This document shows, piece after piece, positions 35,855 through 42,993 of a stretch of DNA of 64,000 bases (within the stretch, counting starts at the first letter, position 1; each line of letters begins with the position of its first letter). A model generated the notes under the pieces. The model made no database searches, was not told where the DNA came from, and saw nothing but the letters and a program-made list of their open reading frames with translations. Made by a program: the position numbers and the translations under genes. Source of the stretch: an uncultured Lachnospiraceae bacterium (lineage in GTDB: Bacteria; Bacillota; Clostridia; Lachnospirales; Lachnospiraceae); NCBI GenBank assembly GCA_902779575.1, contig CACZBW010000015.1, positions 1 to 64,000 of the forward strand, given 5' to 3'.

Positions 35855-37141
35855 ATGAATCTGCAGACATTCGACCGCTGGTATATGGCTGTTGTACGCA
35901 GGCTCCATCTGGTGATTCCTGCTGCAGCCTTTTTCCCTCTTCTGTGCCAGGTCATTGAGCAGGGAGTGAACGGGGAGACCGCGGCGGCGATGGAAGGAAA
36001 ACTTCTTCCGGCTTATTTTCTCCAGCTTTTTCTGGTTCTGCCCGCGGGCATCGTCTATCTGGCAGAGAAAAAACTGCGCTCGCTCGGCCTGTACTTCCTG
36101 TGCGTAATCGCCTGCGTCAGCGCATCCTGGCTGTGTTCCGGCTGGCTTCTGGGCAGGGTACTTGGAATTCCCTATGCGGGAGCAGGCGCTGTCCTGAGCG
36201 TGATCTTTATGGTACTGTTTGCCCTTGACGCTCTCCAGATGCGGTTTAACGACAACGAGCGCGTCCGCGCAAAGAAACTGCAGGATCTGAGCTGGACCGG
36301 GGACGATTATCTGCTTCCGCAGCCCTGGCTGCAGATTCTTGCCGTCTTTCTGCTTCTTTACATTGCATCCCTTTTTTCGCACAGCAAAGGCCTCGGGGAC
36401 GTAGCCCTGGCGGGCGCTGTCCTGTATTTTTTCCTTGTTTTCCCCTACCGCTTCCTGAAGAACCGGTCGGACTATCTGGAGAAGATGATACACATCAGCA
36501 GCGTTCCTTCCGCCCGGATCCGCCGACTGACAGGAATCTTCCTCGCGGCGGTCCTGATCTCCTGCGCTCTCTTCGCAGGCCTGGCGGCCATGAGCGCGTC
36601 CGGAAGGATCTTCCTGACCCTGCCCAGATTCCGCGGAACGCTGAATCCGGATCTTGTATCAGGCTTTCAGCAGGAAGCGCAGATGGAGCAGCTTATGGAT
36701 CTGCAGGATCTGATCGGGGCGGAGGGACGTGAGCCGCCTGTCTGGCTGCAGCTGTTTTTCCAGATTCTGGAAAATGTCCTTACTGTCGCGGGCCTTGTGT
36801 TTATTGCCGTTCTGCTGGTCCGTATGCTGCAGAAGGCAGTCCGCGCCTTCCGGATCCGGGATACGGAGAACGGGGATGAGATTGAATCCCTGCTGCAGGA
36901 GGAACGGGCTTCGCTCCGGGCCCGGACCGGTTTCGGGGGGAGTGCCGCTGAAAGAGAGAAAAACCGGATCCGCCGCCGATACCGGAGGACAATCCTCCGC
37001 TATCGGAAGGAGGCTCCGGGCATACAGGAGACGCCTTCGGAAATGGAGAAGCTGGCACATCTGCCGGATACCGAAGAGATGAGAAATCTGCATCTGGATT
37101 ATGAACAGGCCAGATACGGAAGAGAGAAGGAGGGAATATGA
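35855..37141 (+). CDS. Membrane protein with DUF4129-like C-terminus, MoxR-DUF58 partner
   Basis: This 428-residue protein has about seven to eight transmembrane helices and a cytoplasmic C-terminal tail (about 350-428). The tail's RRRYRRTILRY and TPSEMEKL motifs resemble DUF4129, usually the C-terminal part of transglutaminase-type proteins in MoxR clusters. No transglutaminase triad is present, so this seems a pared-down partner. It starts at 35855 after AAGGAGG; the frame extends upstream but overlaps the DUF58 gene. Confidence 0.72.
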   Translation: MNLQTFDRWYMAVVRRLHLVIPAAAFFPLLCQVIEQGVNGETAAAMEGKLLPAYFLQLFLVLPAGIVYLAEKKLRSLGLYFLCVIACVSASWLCSGWLLGRVLGIPYAGAGAVLSVIFMVLFALDALQMRFNDNERVRAKKLQDLSWTGDDYLLPQPWLQILAVFLLLYIASLFSHSKGLGDVALAGAVLYFFLVFPYRFLKNRSDYLEKMIHISSVPSARIRRLTGIFLAAVLISCALFAGLAAMSASGRIFLTLPRFRGTLNPDLVSGFQQEAQMEQLMDLQDLIGAEGREPPVWLQLFFQILENVLTVAGLVFIAVLLVRMLQKAVRAFRIRDTENGDEIESLLQEERASLRARTGFGGSAAEREKNRIRRRYRRTILRYRKEAPGIQETPSEMEKLAHLPDTEEMRNLHLDYEQARYGREKEGI

Positions 37142-38175
37142 GATATCCGGAATTTCTGTCAGAGGGAGATCTGATCGGGATCTGCGCCCCGAGCGCGGGC
37201 GTGGGCCGCAAGGAGGAGAGTTTCGACGCCTCCCTGAAGGCAATTCACAAAGAAGGCTGGAGAACCCGTGAGACGGCTTCTGTGCGCCTGAATGACATGC
37301 GCGGCGGGGATGCACCGGCAAGGGGGAAGGAGCTGAACGAGCTGTTCCGAAGTCCTGATGTGAAGATGGTGATGGCCGCCAGCGGCGGTGATTTTCTGGA
37401 TGAGATGCTGCCTTATACGGACTGGGATACCCTCAGCGCGAATCCGAAATGGCTGATGGGCTATTCCGATCCGACAGGCCTTCTCTATCCCTATACCACC
37501 CTGTACGACGTCGCAAGCCTGTACGGATTCAATGCCGGAAGCTTTGATATGATTACATATTTCAGGGACGAGAGAGATGAGACATATTATGATCCGGACA
37601 GTTTCAGCCCGGAATATCTGCAGAACGCCTTTCGCTTCCTTGCAGGGGAAATGCTTGAGCAGCATTCTTTTCCGGCATTTATGAAGGGAGATACCTGGCA
37701 GACGGATCAGGTCGCTTTCAATGCGCCTTCCGCTTATCAGGCTTCGGCGAAGCGGATTCAGGTCTCCGGCCGCTGCATCGGCGGCTGCATCGACGTTCTG
37801 AAAGATATGATCGGAACCGTATATGACGGGACGAAGGCATTTAAAAGCCGTTACGCCGGGGATGGACTGATCTGGTATTTTGACAATTTTTCCCTGAGCG
37901 CCGAGTCCCTGTACAGGACCTTCCTGCAGATGCGCTACGCGGGCTGGATCGACCCGGAGACGACAAAAGCGGTCCTGATGGGAAGAACTCTGATTGAGTC
38001 CTCTGATACCGGGATGACCTACGAGGAGGGATTCCGGAGGGCGTTCCCCGATATTCCGGTGATCTGGGAAGCAGACGTCGGGCATACGGTTCCCCATTTC
38101 TTTATGGTGAACGGCGCGATGCTGGACCTGGGTTATGAAAATGGGAAATGCAGGCTGAAATTCCGGCTTGAGTAA
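37138..38175 (+). CDS. S66 family LD-carboxypeptidase/MccF-like peptidase
   Basis: This 345-residue serine peptidase belongs to family S66. Catalytic Ser110 is in GYSDPTG and His316 in DVGHTVPHF. The third triad residue, Glu in LdcA and MccF, corresponds to Asp249 or a neighbour in WYFDNF, an acceptable or altered substitution. S66 enzymes trim the D-Ala of muropeptide tetrapeptides during wall recycling, or inactivate peptide-nucleotide antibiotics. The ATG overlaps the stop of the membrane protein upstream by 4 bases, indicating translational coupling. Confidence 0.85.
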   Translation: MRYPEFLSEGDLIGICAPSAGVGRKEESFDASLKAIHKEGWRTRETASVRLNDMRGGDAPARGKELNELFRSPDVKMVMAASGGDFLDEMLPYTDWDTLSANPKWLMGYSDPTGLLYPYTTLYDVASLYGFNAGSFDMITYFRDERDETYYDPDSFSPEYLQNAFRFLAGEMLEQHSFPAFMKGDTWQTDQVAFNAPSAYQASAKRIQVSGRCIGGCIDVLKDMIGTVYDGTKAFKSRYAGDGLIWYFDNFSLSAESLYRTFLQMRYAGWIDPETTKAVLMGRTLIESSDTGMTYEEGFRRAFPDIPVIWEADVGHTVPHFFMVNGAMLDLGYENGKCRLKFRLE

Positions 38176-38295
38176 AGTTTCGCTGCGGGACTTGAAATTC
38201 ATCCCTGAATGGTGTATTCTGAAACTGCATTAAGTAGTTTTTAAAACTACATGATACAGTTATCAGAGTAATTTCACATGAGGGGAGGATTTCAG

Positions 38296-38946
38296 ATGAA
38301 TGGAAAGATAAAAGACCCGGGAAGCGCTGTCACACATTTTATAGGCATGTTTCTTGCCTGCGCAGCCATGCTGCCTCTGCTGGCGAAGGCGTCCACGCAT
38401 GCGGACAGGCGGTATCCTGCCTGCATGGCAATCTTTATGGTCTGCATGGTAACTCTGTACGCTGCCAGCACAATCTACCATACCTTTGATATCTCCCGGA
38501 AGGTAAACCGGATTCTGCAGAAGCTGGACCACAGTGCAATCTCTCTGCTGATCGCCGGGAGCTATACGCCGGTCTGCCTGCTCGAACTGGAGCAGCCGAC
38601 GGGGAAAAGACTGTGCATTCTGGTCTGGCTGATCGCCCTTGTCAGCATTGTGATCAAGCTTTTCTGGATCAGCTGCCCGAAGTGGTTTTCTTCCATGCTC
38701 TATATCGGCATGGGCTGGGTCTGTGTCCTTGCGCTGTCGACCATTTACCGGGATCTGAGCGGCGCGGCCTTCGGCTGGCTTCTCGCGGGCGGACTGATCT
38801 ATACGGCGGGGGGTATCATTTACGCCCTGAAGCTGCCGATTTTCAATGCCCGGCATAAGACCTTCGGCAGTCATGAGATATTTCATCTCTTTGTCATGGG
38901 AGGCAGTCTCTGCCACTATATTCTCATGTACGCCTATGTAGCCTGA
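38296..38946 (+). CDS. Hemolysin III/PAQR family membrane protein
   Basis: This 216-residue protein has seven predicted helices. PAQR/hemolysin III markers are visible: an early THFIG, the block STIYHTFDISRKVNRILQKLDH, and FHLFVMGGSLCHY near the end, giving His/Asp residues that form a zinc site in the superfamily. Start ATG 38296 follows GGGGAGG at eight bases. Function in bacteria is not settled; hydrolase or membrane-fluidity sensing roles have been proposed. Confidence 0.88.
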   Translation: MNGKIKDPGSAVTHFIGMFLACAAMLPLLAKASTHADRRYPACMAIFMVCMVTLYAASTIYHTFDISRKVNRILQKLDHSAISLLIAGSYTPVCLLELEQPTGKRLCILVWLIALVSIVIKLFWISCPKWFSSMLYIGMGWVCVLALSTIYRDLSGAAFGWLLAGGLIYTAGGIIYALKLPIFNARHKTFGSHEIFHLFVMGGSLCHYILMYAYVA

Positions 38947-39329
38947 GCCTGATTCCATGCCGGGTCTGCCATGAAGGAAGATGAGAGATTGCTTCAGCAG
39001 TCTGCGGACAGAACGCCGGGCCGGGGATAGTGAAAAAGGCCGCAGAATGGAATCAGAAGTTCTGCTTCTGCTGAATGAAAAGTACAGCGCAGGTTTCTGC
39101 TCAGCGAGTGAGAAGCCTGCGCTGTTTTTTTACCGCACAATACGCGGGGCTCAGGCTGCAGGAAAGAGCAGCTATTCTCCCACAGAATCAACTGGTAATA
39201 TTTCACAGAATTAACAGTTGAAGAGAACATAAAATCGTGGCAATATACATATATAAAGTAGGCCTGCAGAGAGGGGATACAGGATAGGCGGAAAAAGTCC
39301 CGGCTGCAGAAGCGCGGTACGGAGGGCTT
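38947..39329. other. 383-base intergenic region
   Basis: I find no supported gene here. The only structure is the terminator at 39084-39131. A 77-codon frame across it has no ribosome binding site and runs through the hairpin, so it is rejected as a gene. Confidence 0.6.
39084..39131 (+). terminator. Intrinsic terminator
   Basis: The stem ACAGCGCAGGTTTCT with AGAAGCCTGCGCTGT (one G-T pair) is followed by seven T residues. It ends the hemolysin III transcript about 140 bases downstream of that gene. Confidence 0.87.
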
Positions 39330-39995
39330 ATGGGACTGGAGCAGAAGGCGGCAGGGGCATACCTGTTATTGCTTGCGGAAACTTTTCTGCTGCTCTTTCT
39401 TCCCGCGGGAACCGTCAATTACCCTGAAGGATGGTTTTTTCTGATTCTTTTTTATCTGCCGCTGCTTTTCGGAGGTCTGTGGCTGCTCAGACGGGACAGA
39501 GAACTTCTGAAAAAACGCATGAACAGGAGGGAACCGTCTCCCCGTCAGGAGAAAATCGCTGCTCTTATCGGAATCCTGTTCAATACCGGCCTGGTTCTGG
39601 CCGGGCTTGATCAGCGTTTCGGATGGACAAAGCTGCCGGTATTCCTGAAACTGTCCGCGGCGTGTCTGATGCTGTCCGCATACGGGATCTGTCTGCTGGC
39701 GGCACGCGTGAACCCCTTTCTATCCAGAACTGTGGAAGTCCGGGAAGGACAGACAGCAGTGGACACAGGGCCTTACAGGATCGTGCGGCATCCCATGTAC
39801 GCCGGGACGAGCCTGTTTTTTGCGGCGGTCCCGCTGCTGCTTGATTCATGGATTGCGTTTTTCGCATTCCTTCCGCTGCCTTTTCTTCTGTGCAGGCGGC
39901 TCCTGGAGGAAGAGAAGATGCTGGAAGAGGGGCTTGCAGGCTACAGAGAATATATGAAGCGTGTAAAATACCGGCTGATTCCGGGAATCTGGTAA
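39330..39995 (+). CDS. Isoprenylcysteine carboxyl methyltransferase (ICMT)-like membrane protein
   Basis: This 221-residue protein has about five membrane segments and the SAM-binding motif TGPYRIVRHPMYAG of ICMT/PEMT-like enzymes, followed by E and Y residues (EEEKMLEEGLAGYREY) of the C-terminal cofactor pocket. Bacterial members methylate unknown lipid or small-molecule acceptors. The ribosome binding site GGAGG is only four bases from the ATG, closer than ideal. Confidence 0.85.
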   Translation: MGLEQKAAGAYLLLLAETFLLLFLPAGTVNYPEGWFFLILFYLPLLFGGLWLLRRDRELLKKRMNRREPSPRQEKIAALIGILFNTGLVLAGLDQRFGWTKLPVFLKLSAACLMLSAYGICLLAARVNPFLSRTVEVREGQTAVDTGPYRIVRHPMYAGTSLFFAAVPLLLDSWIAFFAFLPLPFLLCRRLLEEEKMLEEGLAGYREYMKRVKYRLIPGIW

Positions 39996-40103
39996 AGCAG
40001 GACTGCCTGATTCACAGCCTGTCTGAAGCCGGCCGGGTGAGAGCCGTGAATCAATCATACAGGAAATGGAAAAATATTACAGTTCAGAAGGAGGAGGAAC
40101 GCT

Positions 40104-40853
40104 ATGGCGGAAAAAACAGTTGGAACTCTGATTAAAGAAGCGCGCACAGCAGCGGGACTGACGCAGGAGCAGCTGGCGAGGAAAATCAAAGGGGTCAGCG
40201 CGGATGATATCAGTCTGGCCGAGCGGGGAAAGAAGGATTTCACTCAGGCTGTCCTCAAAGAGATTGCCAAAGCTACCGGCGTAACACAGAAGTCTCTCCT
40301 GGATGCCGCCAAAGCAGGGAGCAGCGCAAAGACCGGTGCCTCATCCAAGACGGGAAGCAGCGCGAAGACCGGTGCTTCACCCAAGACGGGAAGCAGCGCG
40401 AAGACAAGTGCCTCATCCAAGACGGGAAGCAGCGCGAAGACCGGTGCCTCATCCAAAACAGGAAGCGGCGCGAAGACCGGTGCCTCGTCCAAGACGGGAA
40501 GCAGCGCGAAGACCGGTGCCTCATCCAAGACAGGAAGCGGCGCGAAGACCGGTGCCTCGTCCAAGACAGGAAACAGCGCAAAAACTGCTTCTTCCTCTTC
40601 TTCCACGCTTAAGCTTTCCGCTGAGGAAAAGAGAGTGCTGAAGGCATACAGGGAAGCGGAAGAGGGGGTTCAGTCAATTGTCCGCGCGCTGCTGGGAGCA
40701 GACGCGCAGTCTTCTTCCGCATCCAAAAAGAACAGCAGCCTTCTGGAGAGCCTTCTGGGAGGCCTGGCGCAGAACAATTCCGCGCCCGCTTCCACAGACG
40801 GCGGCTCCGGAAACCTGCTGGACGTCTTCATGGGAATGCTGGGAGGAAAATAA
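40104..40853 (+). CDS. XRE-type helix-turn-helix protein with Lys/Thr/Ser repeat region
   Basis: This 249-residue protein has an N-terminal XRE HTH (about 5-62; AAGLTQEQLARKIKG) and then seven copies of a 12-residue repeat (consensus GSSAKTGASSKT, residues 72-155). A second helical segment follows (about 170-195, SAEEKRVLKAYREAEEG), then a Ser/Gly-rich tail ending in a hydrophobic LLDVFMGMLGG. The basic repeat resembles histone H1-like tails and could bind DNA non-specifically. AAGGAGGAGG precedes the start. No neighbour suggests a target. Confidence 0.8.
   Translation: MAEKTVGTLIKEARTAAGLTQEQLARKIKGVSADDISLAERGKKDFTQAVLKEIAKATGVTQKSLLDAAKAGSSAKTGASSKTGSSAKTGASPKTGSSAKTSASSKTGSSAKTGASSKTGSGAKTGASSKTGSSAKTGASSKTGSGAKTGASSKTGNSAKTASSSSSTLKLSAEEKRVLKAYREAEEGVQSIVRALLGADAQSSSASKKNSSLLESLLGGLAQNNSAPASTDGGSGNLLDVFMGMLGGK
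40317..40568 (+). repeat. Seven in-frame 36-bp coding repeats
   Basis: These are tandem 36-base units encoding GSSAKTGASSKT with small variants (SSP, TSA, SGA). A partial eighth unit extends to about 40586. Near-identity of adjacent units implies recent slippage or recombination, so copy number probably varies among strains. Confidence 0.92.
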
Positions 40854-40868
40854 AGTACGGGGGCAGGG

Positions 40869-41426
40869 TCAGGCAGCCGTTTTCGAACGAAGTGACTGCC
40901 GGACCATGTCTGTGGCGGGACTGTAATAGAGGAGGATGGTCACGATGATATACATCGGAATCATCGCCGCAAACTGGACCAGCCGCGTCGGCATGATCGC
41001 ATAAAAGTTGTATCCCAGGATCAGGACCAGGCCCATCGTATTAAAGAGCAGCGAGGACAGAGCGCCTGTCAGTACGATGCCTGCCGCAAGGACGGCCGTC
41101 TGACGGGCGTTTTTCACCCGGGCGGAGGGCCGGAAGAAGGAGGGGACGACACCCCAGCAGACAGCCGCGAGCGTGATCAGCGGGTTGACCGCGTATCCCT
41201 GCATCAGGCAGCCGAGAAGATCGGCAGTCAGGCCGGTGAGCGCTCCCGCCGCGGGGCCAAACCAGAGTCCGGCCATGATAAGGGCGACCGGACCGAATGT
41301 GATCCGGCCGAAGCCTCCGATATTCACTGCGAGCAGGCGTGTGAGAATGATCTGGATGGCAACGAGTATGCCAAGCGAGACGAAGGTGAACGTGCACCAT
41401 ACGGTTCTGAGGTTTCGTTTCTGCAT
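40869..41426 (-). CDS. folT: Folate-family ECF transporter S component FolT
   Basis: This 185-residue membrane protein has about six helices and the FolT-family signature ITFGPVALIMAGLWFGPAAGALTGLTADLLG. It captures folate and works with a shared ECF energy module (two ATPases and a T component) encoded elsewhere. The start at 41426 follows GGAGGTG at nine bases. A tetrahydrofolate riboswitch immediately upstream supports the substrate call. Confidence 0.9.
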   Translation of the reverse strand: MQKRNLRTVWCTFTFVSLGILVAIQIILTRLLAVNIGGFGRITFGPVALIMAGLWFGPAAGALTGLTADLLGCLMQGYAVNPLITLAAVCWGVVPSFFRPSARVKNARQTAVLAAGIVLTGALSSLLFNTMGLVLILGYNFYAIMPTRLVQFAAMIPMYIIVTILLYYSPATDMVRQSLRSKTAA

Positions 41427-41483
41427 AATATATACACCTCCATTATGCACAAACCGCCCCACATATAGAGTTGTCTCATACAT

Positions 41484-41600
41484 GCAGCAACGGGTGCGGA
41501 AAAAGCACCGCAAGCCTTCGCGGAGATTTCCGTGAGGCTTTTCGGTTCAGGGCGACTCCCCATCCCTGAAAACTTGACGCGCTTAATCCTACTTCGCTAT
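41484..41600 (-). promoter_or_regulatory. Tetrahydrofolate (THF) riboswitch, folT leader
   Basis: On the minus strand the leader contains, in order, GTAG, GCGCGTCAAG, a stem TTCAGGG/CCCTGAA closing the loop ATGGGGAGTCG, and then CCGAAAAGC. These match the conserved blocks of the folT-type THF riboswitch. GGATTAAGCGC pairs with GTGCTTTTTCC (nine of eleven pairs, central U-U mismatches) as the long basal helix, and AGCGA pairs with TTGCT outside it. No T run follows, so ligand binding probably controls translation. The rest of 41427-41781 holds no gene. Confidence 0.75.
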
Positions 41601-41781
41601 GTCTTTTCCTGCGGGTTTCCGGATCTTTACTGAAAAAACCGAAAAAATACCGAAGGAATATGCCGGAGTTAATTATACAGCTGCCGGATAAAAATGCAAC
41701 TGCTTTTGAAAAGGGGACAGCGCATTCTTGTGTTTTCTGCCGTGAGTAAGGCGGAATCGATGAAGATAAGGAGATCAGACA

Positions 41782-42768
41782 ATGCTGAAAGAAGAGAGAA
41801 AAGGTTATATCGGCAATCCCCGTCAGCTCTATACCCTGCGCAGGCTGACAGCAGCGGAGGGAAAAGCCAGGGGGACACAGATCATTGAAGTATGCACGGC
41901 GGGCGGCCTTCAGCTGGATCTTCTGCCGGACGCCGGCCTGGACATCGGACAGACCCGTTACAGGGGCATCAATATGTCCTGGATGAGCAAAAACGGCTAT
42001 GACAGTCCCGCCGTCATCGCGCCTTATGAGAATGAATTCCTGAACACCTTCCCGGGCGGCCTTCTGTATACCTGCGGCCTTCGCACGGCCGGCCCCGGCA
42101 ACCGTGACAGCAGCGGGGAATGGCAGCCCATGCACGGCCGCTATCACAGCCTGCCGGCGGAACAGGTCTGCGCCGAAGCCGACGGAGATGAGATTACAGT
42201 CCGGGGAATCATCCGGGAGACAGCGCTTTTCGGGCATGTTCTTGAGCTGAAGCGGACGATCCGCATCCCGGTCTATGGTTCCGAGATTACGGTGGAAGAT
42301 GAACTCACAAACCTGACGCCCAGACCGGAAGAAATCATGCAGATTTATCACTGTAATTTCGGTTATCCGATGCTGAGCGAGAAGGCGGAACTGCTGCTTC
42401 CGAAGGAGCGGGAGACGATCCCGCGCACGGAATTTGCCAGGACCGGCCTTGAAAAAGCCTGCAGATTTGATACTCCTATTGACAGTGAGGAGGAACGGGT
42501 ATTCTTCCATAAGATGAAGGAGGATTTCAGCGCGGTGCTGAGTAATCCGGAGCTGGGCGTACGTATGACGATGACCTGGAGCGGCGATACGCTGCCCATC
42601 CTGACCCAGTGGAGGAGCATGGCCAGCGGCGACTACGTGCTTGGGCTGGAGCCGACCAACTGCTATATCATGGGGCGGCATGATGAACGTGAAAATGGCA
42701 CGCTTCCGGTTCTCAAAGCATTTGAGACGGAGCTCCACAGGGTGAAATTTTCGTTTTCAGAGATTTGA
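41782..42768 (+). CDS. DUF4432 aldose 1-epimerase-like protein
   Basis: This 328-residue galactose-mutarotase-like protein is of the DUF4432 type. Family features are LPDAGLDIGQTRYRGINMSW near the start, the GGLLYTCGL with MHGRYHSLPAE block containing the likely catalytic His, and LGLEPTNCYIMGR near the end. It probably interconverts sugar anomers or binds a hexose. GGAGATCAGACA precedes its ATG. No sugar-transport genes are adjacent. Confidence 0.85.
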   Translation: MLKEERKGYIGNPRQLYTLRRLTAAEGKARGTQIIEVCTAGGLQLDLLPDAGLDIGQTRYRGINMSWMSKNGYDSPAVIAPYENEFLNTFPGGLLYTCGLRTAGPGNRDSSGEWQPMHGRYHSLPAEQVCAEADGDEITVRGIIRETALFGHVLELKRTIRIPVYGSEITVEDELTNLTPRPEEIMQIYHCNFGYPMLSEKAELLLPKERETIPRTEFARTGLEKACRFDTPIDSEEERVFFHKMKEDFSAVLSNPELGVRMTMTWSGDTLPILTQWRSMASGDYVLGLEPTNCYIMGRHDERENGTLPVLKAFETELHRVKFSFSEI

Positions 42769-42806
42769 TGTTTTTTCTGACTTGTTCTTCCTTTATGAAC
42801 ATGTTG

Positions 42807-42815
42807 TGTTATAAT
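42807..42815 (+). promoter_or_regulatory. Candidate extended -10 promoter of the GH13-like gene
   Basis: TGT followed by consensus TATAAT lies about 180 bases upstream of the GTG start. No matching -35 at proper spacing is seen. Confidence 0.45.
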
Positions 42816-42993
42816 GGGTGTAATTCGTTTACGGGTGGGACGAAAAAGTGGCAGAAAGGTCCGGAGGCGCCTGCAGCCGGACCAGGGATGAATAAGCGGG
42901 GCGGCTTTTTGCGCGCCGGACCTGAAACGGTGTCATGCCTTTATAAGCCTGGCATGCAGGGGCCGTGAAAAGCCAGTCAGAAAGGAGATCTAA

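Noticed and set aside
38981..39214. Small 77-codon gene
   Set aside because: It has no ribosome binding site and crosses the intrinsic terminator at 39084-39131.
40317..40586. Regular repeats suggesting a CRISPR array
   Set aside because: Units are contiguous, in frame and coding, with no unique spacers and no cas genes.
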